Shown here: one piece after another, positions 8,967-15,773 of the stretch
Layout of the letters: each line of letters starts with the position of its first letter
Numbering within the stretch: position 1 is the first letter of the stretch
Source of the DNA: Acidovorax sp. YS12
GTDB lineage: Bacteria; Pseudomonadota; Gammaproteobacteria; Burkholderiales; Burkholderiaceae_C
NCBI GenBank assembly: GCA_021496925.1
Contig: CP053915.1
Location: forward strand, 806,001-870,000
Length of the DNA stretch: 64,000 nucleotides
Direction of reading: 5' to 3'
Notes under the pieces: generated by a model
Told to the model about the DNA's origin: nothing
What the model saw: only the letters and a program-made list of their open reading frames with translations
Databases searched by the model: none
Program-made: the position numbers and the translations under genes

Positions 8967-9041
8967 TGGTGGGTGATACATGGATCGAACATGTGACCCC
9001 TGCCGTGTGAAGGCAGTGCTCTACCGCTGAGCTAATCACCC
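8967..9041 (-). tRNA. tRNA-Val (anticodon CAC), copy 2
   Basis: The reverse strand folds as a cloverleaf: acceptor GGGTGAT/ATCACCC, D stem GCTC/GAGC, anticodon stem CTGCC/GGCAG with loop TTCACAC (anticodon CAC, reading GUG), and T stem ACATG/CATGT with loop TTCGATC. The 3' CCA is encoded. It is identical in sequence to the copy 40 bases upstream at 9082-9156, and both probably lie on one transcript. Confidence 0.95.
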
Positions 9042-9081
9042 CTGAAGCCGCCACCTTGCAATGGCAACTTCATGGAAACGA

Positions 9082-9156
9082 TGGTGGGTGATACATGGAT
9101 CGAACATGTGACCCCTGCCGTGTGAAGGCAGTGCTCTACCGCTGAGCTAATCACCC
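9082..9156 (-). tRNA. tRNA-Val (anticodon CAC), copy 1
   Basis: Same cloverleaf and anticodon as the neighbouring copy, with encoded CCA and an identical 75-base sequence. It is the first of the pair in the leftward direction and lies just downstream of dnaQ, separated from it by a 10-bp hairpin. Confidence 0.95.
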
Positions 9157-9158
9157 AT

Positions 9159-9183
9159 TGCCGCAAACATTGCGTTTGCGGCA
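9159..9183 (-). other. Hairpin between dnaQ and tRNA-Val
   Basis: A perfect 10-bp stem (TGCCGCAAAC at 9159-9168 and GTTTGCGGCA at 9174-9183) with a 5-base loop. No T run follows in the leftward direction, and the tRNA begins three bases later. It may be a processing or pause structure rather than a terminator. Confidence 0.55.
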
Positions 9184-9191
9184 GCCTTCTA

Positions 9192-9923
9192 TTATGGCAC
9201 AGCTTTTTCGCCGCTCTCGAAAGCGCGCCAAATTGTTTTGCCGCCGCTGGCCTTGTCGATCTGCGCCAGCACGTCCTCGTGCGCTGCCAGCTCCTGGGCG
9301 CTGGCGCGCAGCACCGGCAGCTGGAAGCCGCGCAGGTCGATGTGCGCGGCCTGCAGGCCCGGGGCGCCGCTGTCTGGCGCATCATCCGTCATCAGCAGCG
9401 CATCCTGCCCGCGCGTGAGGTTGATGTAGACGTCGGCGAGCAGCTCGGCATCGAGCAAGGCGCCGTGCAGCGTGCGGCCGGAATTGTCCACATCCAGGCG
9501 GTCGCACAGCGCATCGAGCGAGTTGCGCTTGCCCGGGAACATTTCCTTGGCCATGGCCAGGGTATCGATGATGCCGCTCACGTAGGTGGTGAACGGCGGC
9601 CGCCCGAGCCGCTCCAGTTCCTTGTTGATGAAGCCGACGTCGAACGCCGCGTTGTGGATGATGATCTCCGCGCCCTGCATGAAGTCCAGGATCTGGTCCG
9701 CCACCTCGGCGAACTTGGGCTTGTCGCGCAGGAACGCGGTAGTCAGCCCGTGCACGCGCAGCGCGTCCTCGTGGCTGTCGCGCTCGGGGTTGATGTACAG
9801 GTGCAGGTGGTTGCCGGTGAGCTTGCGGTTCAGCAGTTCCACGCAGCCGATCTCGATGATGCGGTCGCCGTTTTCGGCCGACAGGCCGGTGGTTTCCGTA
9901 TCGAAGACGATTTGGCGGCTCAT
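9192..9923 (-). CDS. dnaQ: DNA polymerase III epsilon subunit (3'-5' proofreading exonuclease)
   Basis: 243 residues. The DEDD exonuclease motifs are present: FDTETTGLS (ExoI), HNAAFDVGF (ExoII) and HGALLDAELLADVY (ExoIII, with the general-base histidine). A FQLPVLRAS segment near residue 200 resembles the clamp-binding motif, and the C-terminal tail contacts the alpha subunit in this family. It proofreads within the replicative polymerase core. It follows fdx of the isc cluster on the same strand by 46 bases and precedes the tRNA pair. Confidence 0.95.
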   Translation of the reverse strand: MSRQIVFDTETTGLSAENGDRIIEIGCVELLNRKLTGNHLHLYINPERDSHEDALRVHGLTTAFLRDKPKFAEVADQILDFMQGAEIIIHNAAFDVGFINKELERLGRPPFTTYVSGIIDTLAMAKEMFPGKRNSLDALCDRLDVDNSGRTLHGALLDAELLADVYINLTRGQDALLMTDDAPDSGAPGLQAAHIDLRGFQLPVLRASAQELAAHEDVLAQIDKASGGKTIWRAFESGEKAVP

Positions 9924-9969
9924 ACGCTCCCCCTCAAAGAGGCGCGAGCTTGTTTGGAGCGGGCGCTCA

Positions 9970-10308
9970 TCAGTGGTTTTCCTTGGCGTGGTTGATCGAG
10001 TACTTGGGAATCTCCACCGTCAGGTCCTTCTGCGCCACGATGGCCTGGCACGACAGGCGCGACTGCGGCGTCAGGCCCCAGGCGCGGTCGAGCAGGTCCT
10101 CTTCCTCTTCCTCGGCCTCGTTGAGCGAGGCCAGCCCTTCGCGCACGATGACGTGGCAGGTGGTACAGGCGCAGCTCATGTCGCAGGCATGCTCGATCTT
10201 GATGCCATTGTCGAGCAGTGCTTCGCAGATCGAGGTGCCGGCGGGCGCGGCGATCTCCGCGCCCTCGGGGCAGTACTCGGCATGGGGCAGGACTTTGATG
10301 GTCGGCAT
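9970..10308 (-). CDS. fdx: ISC-type [2Fe-2S] ferredoxin
   Basis: 112 residues. The adrenodoxin-type cluster motif lies at about residues 42-51 (ACDMSCACTTCHV; ligands C42, C48, C51), with the fourth cysteine in RLSCQAIV near residue 87. It supplies electrons for Fe-S cluster assembly on IscU. It ends the isc gene order, 18 bases after hscA. No iscX follows; dnaQ comes next. Confidence 0.95.
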   Translation of the reverse strand: MPTIKVLPHAEYCPEGAEIAAPAGTSICEALLDNGIKIEHACDMSCACTTCHVIVREGLASLNEAEEEEEDLLDRAWGLTPQSRLSCQAIVAQKDLTVEIPKYSINHAKENH

Positions 10309-10326
10309 GTGGGGGAATTCGGTTCG

Positions 10327-12204
10327 TTAGAAGGATTGCACGCTCTTGCCCGCCAGCGCGTCGCGGATGCCGCGGTTCATGCGCTGGGCGGCGAACGCCT
10401 CGGTGCCCTTGGCCAGGGCTTCGGTGGCGGCTTCGATGGCGGCGGCGTCCTGCGCCTCCAGCACGGCGCGCACGGCCTGCATCAGGGCGTCGATGGCGGT
10501 GCGCTCGCCCGCCTCCAGCAGGTCGCCGTCGGCGTCGAGCGCGCTCTGCGTGGCCAGCAGCATGCGCTGGGCGTCCACGCGGGCCTCGACCACGGCGCGC
10601 GCCTGCATGTCGTCCTGCGCGGTGGCGAAGCCCTCCTGCAGCATGCGCGCGATCTGTGCGTCCGACAGGCCGTAGGACGGCTTGACGTTGATGTGCGCCT
10701 CCACGCCGCTGGTCAGCTCCTTGGCACCCACGGACAGCAGCCCGTCGGCGTCGATGGTGAAGGTGACGCGGATGCGCGCCGCGCCCGCCGCCATGGGCGG
10801 AATGCCGCGCAGCTCGAAGCGCGCGAGGCTGCGGCAGTCCTGCACCAGGTCGCGCTCGCCCTGCACCACGTGAATGGCCAGCGCGGTCTGGCCGTCCTGG
10901 TAGGTGGTGAAGTCCTGGGCGCGCGCGGTGGGAATGGTCTCGTTGCGCGCCACGATGCGCTCGACCAGCCCGCCCATGGTCTCGATGCCGAGCGACAGCG
11001 GAATCACGTCGAGCAGCAGCAGGTCGCCCGCCCCGCCCTCATCGCTTCGGTTGCCCGCGAGCTGGTTGGCCTGGATGGCAGCGCCCAGGGCCACCACTTC
11101 GTCGGGGTTCAGGTTGGTCAGCGGCGTGCGGCCGAAGAATTCGCCCACGGCGCGCTGGATCTGCGGCATGCGCGTGGAGCCGCCGACCATGACCACGCCC
11201 TGCACTTCGTCCTTGGTGAGCTGGGCGTCGCGCAGCGCGCGGCGCACGGCGGCCAGCGAGCGCTGGGTGAGCGCCGCCGTGGCGGCCTCGAAATCCGCGC
11301 GGGATACATCGAATTGCACGCTATCGCCCGCCAGGCAAGCGCTGAAAGCTACCATTTCAGTAGCAGTCAGCGCCTCCTTGCAGGCCCGCGCGGCCATGCG
11401 CGCGGCCGCCTTGTCAGTGGGGGTGTCGGCGCTGCGGCCCAGGCGCTGCAGCACCCAGTCGGCCAGCGCGGCGTCGTAGTCGTCGCCGCCCAGGGCCGAG
11501 TCGCCGCCGGTGGCGATGACCTCGAACACGCCCTGCGTCAGGCGCAGGATGGAGATGTCGAACGTGCCGCCGCCCAGGTCGTACACCGCGTAGACGCCCT
11601 CGGCGGCGTTGTCCAGGCCGTAGGCGATGGCGGCGGCCGTGGGCTCGTTGATGAGGCGCAGCAGGTGGATGCCGGCGAGCCGCGCCGCGTCCTTGGTGGC
11701 CTGGCGCTGCGCATCGTCGAAATACGCGGGCACGGTGATGACGGCGCCGTACAGGTCGGCGTCGAAGCTGTCCTCGGCGCGCTGGCGCAGCGTGGCCAGG
11801 ATCTCGGCGCTGACCTCCACCGGCGACTTCACGCCATCCGCCGTGGCGAGGCCGACCATGCCGCCCTGCCCGCTTTCCTGCACGAAGTCGTAGGGCAGCT
11901 TGTCGGCGCCAGCGATGTCGGCCAGCGCGCGCCCCATGAAGCGTTTGGCCGAGGCCACGGTGTTGCGCGCGTCCTGCGCCTGGGCCAACACGGCCTCGTG
12001 GCCGATCTGGCGGCCGCCGCCCTGCAGGTAGCGCACCACCGAGGGCAGTAGCAAGCGGCCCTGGGCATCGGGCAGGCATTCGGCCACGCCGCTCTTCACG
12101 GCAGCCACCAGGGAATGCGTGGTGCCCAGGTCAATGCCGACCGCGATGCGCCGCTGGTGCGGGTCGGGGGACTGGCCGGGCTCGGAAATCTGCAAAAGCG
12201 CCAT
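10327..12204 (-). CDS. hscA: Fe-S cluster assembly chaperone HscA (Hsp70 family)
   Basis: 625 residues. Nucleotide-binding domain motifs include GIDLGTTHSLVA at the N-terminus, YDLGGGTFDISIL and VGGSTRMPQIQ. The substrate-binding domain and lid follow. HscA binds the LPPVK motif of IscU and drives cluster release with HscB. Residues about 281-293 (AFSACLAGDS region) are encoded by a stretch that matches the dispersed palindromic repeat of this genome, suggesting an old in-frame insertion in a surface loop. Length is slightly above E. coli HscA (616). Confidence 0.95.
   Translation of the reverse strand: MALLQISEPGQSPDPHQRRIAVGIDLGTTHSLVAAVKSGVAECLPDAQGRLLLPSVVRYLQGGGRQIGHEAVLAQAQDARNTVASAKRFMGRALADIAGADKLPYDFVQESGQGGMVGLATADGVKSPVEVSAEILATLRQRAEDSFDADLYGAVITVPAYFDDAQRQATKDAARLAGIHLLRLINEPTAAAIAYGLDNAAEGVYAVYDLGGGTFDISILRLTQGVFEVIATGGDSALGGDDYDAALADWVLQRLGRSADTPTDKAAARMAARACKEALTATEMVAFSACLAGDSVQFDVSRADFEAATAALTQRSLAAVRRALRDAQLTKDEVQGVVMVGGSTRMPQIQRAVGEFFGRTPLTNLNPDEVVALGAAIQANQLAGNRSDEGGAGDLLLLDVIPLSLGIETMGGLVERIVARNETIPTARAQDFTTYQDGQTALAIHVVQGERDLVQDCRSLARFELRGIPPMAAGAARIRVTFTIDADGLLSVGAKELTSGVEAHINVKPSYGLSDAQIARMLQEGFATAQDDMQARAVVEARVDAQRMLLATQSALDADGDLLEAGERTAIDALMQAVRAVLEAQDAAAIEAATEALAKGTEAFAAQRMNRGIRDALAGKSVQSF
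11326..11364 (-). repeat. Dispersed repeat copy inside hscA
   Basis: Read leftward: TAGCTTTCAGCGCTTG, then CCTGGCGGGCGATAGC. The first 24 bases match the copy at 26608-26632 at about 20 positions. It lies in frame in hscA and encodes about 13 residues of the nucleotide-binding domain. Confidence 0.5.
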
Positions 12205-12240
12205 GGAATCTCGGAAGGGGTGAAAAGGAAAGGCAACCCG

Positions 12241-12759
12241 TTATTGTCCCAGTTGCTCCCGGCGGCGATCGACATCCTGCGCAAATCGCGCAAGGAACAT
12301 GAGGGCTCTGACCTGCTGGGCAGCGCCCGCCCAGTCCTGCTGGCCGTCGATCAGCGCGCCCACGCGCGCCAGCGCGGCGGCGCGCGCCTGCTGCACCTCG
12401 TCGTCGAGCGCGTCGATGGCTGCCGCGCCGCCGGCCTCCTCCAGCGCCTCGCGCCACGCCATCTGCTGCATCAGGAAGGCGGTGGGCATGGCGGTGTTGT
12501 CCTCGGCGCGGATGGGCGCGCCGTGCAGCTCGCACAGGTAGGCCGCGCGCTTGAGCGGGTCCTTGAGGCGCTGGTAGGCCTCGTTGATGCGCACCGACCA
12601 CTGCATGGCCACGCGCTGGGCCGCGGCGCCCTCTGCGGCGAAGCGGTCGGGGTGCGCCTGGCGCTGCAGGTCCTTCCAGCGCGCGTCGAGCGGGGCGCGC
12701 TCCTGCGCGAAGCGGCGCGGCACGCCGAAGAGTTCGAAGTCGTCGGATTGCAACTGCAT
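12241..12759 (-). CDS. hscB: Fe-S assembly co-chaperone HscB (J-domain)
   Basis: 172 residues. An N-terminal J-domain with the HPD tripeptide (RQAHPDRFAAEG, about residues 36-38) is followed by a three-helix domain that binds IscU. It stimulates the ATPase of HscA. It precedes hscA by 36 bases but is separated from iscA by about 200 bases holding a terminator-like hairpin and a repeat. Confidence 0.95.
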   Translation of the reverse strand: MQLQSDDFELFGVPRRFAQERAPLDARWKDLQRQAHPDRFAAEGAAAQRVAMQWSVRINEAYQRLKDPLKRAAYLCELHGAPIRAEDNTAMPTAFLMQQMAWREALEEAGGAAAIDALDDEVQQARAAALARVGALIDGQQDWAGAAQQVRALMFLARFAQDVDRRREQLGQ

Positions 12760-12784
12760 GGTGAAGCTATGCTCTGGAAAAGTG

Positions 12785-12860
12785 AGCTGCTAGCGCTTGT
12801 CCGGCAAGGGTTTCCGTATCTTTCGATGCGATAAACCTTGCCAGTCAAGCGCTGCCAGCT
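12785..12860. repeat. Full-length (double) dispersed palindromic repeat between iscA and hscB
   Basis: Left arm AGCTGCTAGCGCTTG (12785-12799) and right arm CAAGCGCTGCCAGCT (12846-12860) are inverted with two mismatches. Pairing continues inward (GGCAAGGGTTT with AAACCTTGCC), so about 28 bases per arm can pair. It sits inside the isc transcript and would form a long RNA hairpin. Confidence 0.8.
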
Positions 12861-12893
12861 ATCGTTTTTGATGCCCTGCCCCGCGCTCCGGCA

Positions 12894-12925
12894 GAAAAAA
12901 ACCGCCGGCAGGGCATGCGGGCGGT
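12894..12925 (-). terminator. Terminator-like hairpin downstream of iscA
   Basis: Read leftward: ACCGCC (12925-12920), a 13-base loop containing GCATGC, GGCGGT (12906-12901), then seven Ts. It lies 36 bases after the iscA stop and before hscB. It could partly end transcription after iscRSUA, so hscBA-fdx would be made in smaller amounts or from their own promoter. Confidence 0.55.
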
Positions 12926-12960
12926 CGGTGGTGCCGGGGCGCAGCGTGGCCCGCATCCGT

Positions 12961-13284
12961 TCAGACGCGGAAGCTCTCCCCGCAGCCGCAGCGGTCGCGC
13001 TCGTTGGGGTTGTTGAACTTGAAGCCCTCGTTCAGCCCTTCGCGCACGAAATCCAGCTCGGTGCCGTCGATGTAGGCCAGGCTCTTGGGATCGATCAGCA
13101 CCTTCACCCCGTGGTTCTCGAACACGATGTCCTCGGGCGCCGCCTCGTCCACGTACTCCAGCTTGTACGCCAAGCCGGAGCAGCCCGTGGTCTTGACGCC
13201 CAGGCGCACGCCCAGGCCCTTGCCGCGCCGGCCCAGGTAGCGGGTCACATGCCGTGCCGCAGCTTCCGTCAGCGTGATGGCCAT
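12961..13284 (-). CDS. iscA: Fe-S cluster assembly protein IscA (A-type carrier)
   Basis: 107 residues from the ATG at 13284, which gives the canonical MAITLTEAAARH start; longer frames are out of family. The three conserved cysteines are present: GCSGL in mid-protein and CGCG near the C-terminus (DRCGCGESFRV). It carries iron or [2Fe-2S]/[4Fe-4S] clusters to target enzymes. It starts 5 bases after the iscU stop. Confidence 0.95.
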   Translation of the reverse strand: MAITLTEAAARHVTRYLGRRGKGLGVRLGVKTTGCSGLAYKLEYVDEAAPEDIVFENHGVKVLIDPKSLAYIDGTELDFVREGLNEGFKFNNPNERDRCGCGESFRV

Positions 13285-13289
13285 GGCGC

Positions 13290-13697
13290 TCACACGGCCT
13301 CGGCGGCGGCAGCGGCGCCGTGCTTGGCCTTGTAGTCGTTCACCGCCGCTTTGATGGCGTCTTCCGCCAGGATGGAGCAGTGGATCTTCACCGGCGGCAG
13401 CGCCAGTTCCTCGGCGATGGCGCTGTTCTTGATCTGCGCCGCTTCGTCCAGCGTCTTGCCCTTGACCCATTCGGTCACGAGCGAACTGGAGGCGATGGCC
13501 GAGCCGCAGCCGTAGGTCTTGAAGCGCGCGTCCTCGATCACGCCGGTGTCGGGGTTCACCTTGATCTGCAGCTTCATCACGTCGCCGCAGGCCGGGGCGC
13601 CCACCATGCCGGTGCCCACGGTGTCGTCGCCTTTTTCAAAAGAGCCCACGTTGCGGGGGTTCTCGTAATGGTCGATCACTTTGTCGGAGTAAGCCAT
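13290..13697 (-). CDS. iscU: Fe-S cluster assembly scaffold IscU
   Basis: 135 residues. The scaffold cysteines are present: C37 in GAPACGDV, then YGCGSA and HCSI. The HscA-recognition motif LPPVK is intact. It receives sulfur from IscS and builds [2Fe-2S] clusters. It lies 21 bases after iscS in the order iscR-S-U-A. Confidence 0.97.
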   Translation of the reverse strand: MAYSDKVIDHYENPRNVGSFEKGDDTVGTGMVGAPACGDVMKLQIKVNPDTGVIEDARFKTYGCGSAIASSSLVTEWVKGKTLDEAAQIKNSAIAEELALPPVKIHCSILAEDAIKAAVNDYKAKHGAAAAAEAV

Positions 13698-13718
13698 GTC
13701 GGTTCCTTTGGATTCTGG

Positions 13719-14939
13719 TCAGTGCGCTGCCCACTGGATGGTGCTGAGGTCCACGCCATCCTGGTACATCTCCCACAGCGGGCTGAGCGCGCGCAGCTTG
13801 GCGACGTTTTCGCGGATGGTGGCGACGGCGTAGTCGATCTCTTCCTCGGTCGTGAAGCGGCCGATGGTCATGCGCAGGCTGCTGTGCGCCAGTTCGTCGC
13901 TGCGGCCCAGGGCGCGCAGCACGTAGCTGGGCTCCAGGCTGGCCGAGGTGCAGGCCGAGCCGCTGGAGACAGCCAGGCCCTTGATGCCCATGATCAGCGA
14001 TTCGCCTTCGACGAAGTTGAAGCTCATGTTCAGGTTCTGCGGCACGCGGTGCTCCATGCTGCCGTTGATGAACACCTGCTCGATGTCCTTCAGGCCGTCC
14101 AGCAGGCGCTGCTGCAGGGCGCGGGCCTTGGCGTTCACCTCGTTCATTTCGAGCTTGATGAGGCGGAAGGCTTCGCCCATGCCCACGATCTGGTGCGTGG
14201 GCAGCGTGCCCGAACGCATGCCGCGCTCATGGCCGCCGCCGTGGATCTGCGCCTCCAGGCGCACGCGCGGCTTGCGGCGCACGTACAGCGCACCCACGCC
14301 CTTGGGGCCATAGGTCTTGTGCGCGGTCATGCTCATCAGGTCGATGGGCAGGACCTTCATGTCGATCTCGACGCGGCCCGTGGCCTGCGCGGCATCGACG
14401 TGGAACAGGATGCCCTTCTCGCGGCAGAGGGCGCCGATGGCAGGGATGTCCTGGATCACGCCGATCTCGTTGTTCACGAACAGCACGCTGACCAGGATGG
14501 TGTCGGGGCGGATCGCGGCCTTGAACGCGTCGAGGTCGAGCAGGCCGTCTTCCTTGACGTCCATGTAGGTCACCTCGAAGCCCTGGCGCTCCAGCTCGCG
14601 CATGGTGTCGAGCACGGCCTTGTGCTCGGTCTTGAGCGTGATGAGGTGCTTGCCCTTGCCCTGGTAGAAATGGGCCGCGCCCTTGAGCGCGAGGTTGATG
14701 GATTCGGTGGCACCGCTGGTCCACACGATCTCGCGCGGGTCGGCGCCGATCAGGTCGGCCACCTGGCCACGCGCCTGCTCGATGGCCTCCTCGGCTTCCC
14801 AGCCCCAGGCGTGGCTGCGCGAGGCGGCATTGCCGAAGTGCTCGCGCAACCAGGGGATCATGGCATCGACCACCCGGGGGTCAACCGGGGTGGTGGCGCC
14901 GTAGTCAAGGTAAATCGGAAAATGGGGTGTCATATCCAT
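13719..14939 (-). CDS. iscS: Cysteine desulfurase IscS
   Basis: About 406 residues from the ATG at 14939 (MDMTPHFPIYLDYGATTPVD); an ATG two codons later is equally plausible. The PLP lysine is in MTAHKTYGPKG, and the mobile active-site cysteine loop is SSGSACTSASLEPSYVL. It converts cysteine to alanine and delivers persulfide to IscU and to tRNA thiolation. It begins 83 bases after iscR. Confidence 0.97.
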   Translation of the reverse strand: MDMTPHFPIYLDYGATTPVDPRVVDAMIPWLREHFGNAASRSHAWGWEAEEAIEQARGQVADLIGADPREIVWTSGATESINLALKGAAHFYQGKGKHLITLKTEHKAVLDTMRELERQGFEVTYMDVKEDGLLDLDAFKAAIRPDTILVSVLFVNNEIGVIQDIPAIGALCREKGILFHVDAAQATGRVEIDMKVLPIDLMSMTAHKTYGPKGVGALYVRRKPRVRLEAQIHGGGHERGMRSGTLPTHQIVGMGEAFRLIKLEMNEVNAKARALQQRLLDGLKDIEQVFINGSMEHRVPQNLNMSFNFVEGESLIMGIKGLAVSSGSACTSASLEPSYVLRALGRSDELAHSSLRMTIGRFTTEEEIDYAVATIRENVAKLRALSPLWEMYQDGVDLSTIQWAAH

Positions 14940-15022
14940 GGCTGGCTCTATAGCGGAATCTGGCTGGCGTACGAACGCGAAACGGTCACCGGAAGGACGG
15001 CCGGGCACGCGGGCCCCGTCGC

Positions 15023-15559
15023 TCAGGACTTGGCGAACGCGTTGCCCAGGGCGAACACGGAATTGGGCGCGTTCACACGGATGGGCTTGACCACCGGCGT
15101 GGTGGAGATGGCGCGGCGCACCACCGGCTTGTCCTCGATCTGCACGCCCTTGGCGAGCTGCTCATCCACGAGCTTTTGCAGCGTGACCGAATCCAGGAAC
15201 TCGACCATGCGCTGGTTCAGTGCGGACCACAGGTCGTGCGTCATGCAGCGGCCCGAGTCGCCCAGGCAGTTTTCCTTGCCGCCGCACTGGGTGGCGTCGA
15301 TGGGTTCGTCCACCGAGACGATGATGTCGGCCACGGTGATGTCGCCCGCCTTGCGGGCCAGCGTGTAGCCGCCGCCCGGGCCGCGCGTGGACTCCACGAG
15401 TTCATGGCGGCGCAGCTTGCCGAAGAGCTGCTCTAGGTACGACAGCGAGATCTGCTGGCGCTGGCTGATGGCAGCCAGGGTGACGGGGCCGTTGTTCTGG
15501 CGCAGGGCCAGGTCGATCATGGCGGTGACCGCAAAACGGCCTTTGGTGGTGAGACGCAT
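15023..15559 (-). CDS. iscR: Fe-S cluster-sensing transcription regulator IscR (Rrf2 family)
   Basis: 178 residues from the ATG at 15559, which has a good AAAGGAG ribosome-binding site. An N-terminal winged helix (MRLTTKGRFAVTAMIDLAL) is followed by cluster ligands C92, C98, C105 and H108 (QCGGKENC, then GRCMTH). There is one more residue between the second and third cysteines than in E. coli (C92, C98, C104, H107). It should repress the isc operon when it holds a [2Fe-2S] cluster. A candidate binding site lies at 15687-15711. Confidence 0.95.
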   Translation of the reverse strand: MRLTTKGRFAVTAMIDLALRQNNGPVTLAAISQRQQISLSYLEQLFGKLRRHELVESTRGPGGGYTLARKAGDITVADIIVSVDEPIDATQCGGKENCLGDSGRCMTHDLWSALNQRMVEFLDSVTLQKLVDEQLAKGVQIEDKPVVRRAISTTPVVKPIRVNAPNSVFALGNAFAKS

Positions 15560-15686
15560 CGTGGAGCTCCTTTGGTCAGGATGTATTCGTTGCAGGGATG
15601 GCCGCGACGTCCGGCAAGGACGTGCCCGGCGCGCCGGTAGCTCTTGCACCGCCCCGGATCAGAGCGACTCCCTCGCAATAAGCTGA

Positions 15687-15717
15687 TTTGTTGACTGTTT
15701 TGTAGGAGTATAACACA
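15687..15717 (-). promoter_or_regulatory. Putative isc promoter with type 1 IscR site
   Basis: Read leftward from 15711, 25 bases begin ATACTCC and contain ACAAAACAGTCAAC. By eye this fits the E. coli type 1 IscR consensus at about 19 of 25 positions; the right half (RWWWYAGTCRRS) is complete and the left GACT box is degenerate. A TATACT -10-like hexamer overlaps its upstream edge. It lies about 130 bases upstream of the iscR ATG. Confidence 0.5.
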
Positions 15718-15773
15718 AAGCCCTATTGATTTTGTCGGGCAAGCACGACACAGGCCCGGCACCCCTGCGCAGC

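Noticed and set aside
7092..8981. Long minus-strand open frame opposite the c-di-GMP gene
   Set aside because: It is a shadow of high GC content; the plus strand carries clear PAS, GGDEF and EAL motifs and the opposite frame shows none.
9159..9183. Terminator for dnaQ
   Set aside because: The hairpin is perfect but lacks a T run and is immediately followed by the tRNA; kept only as a structure of uncertain role.
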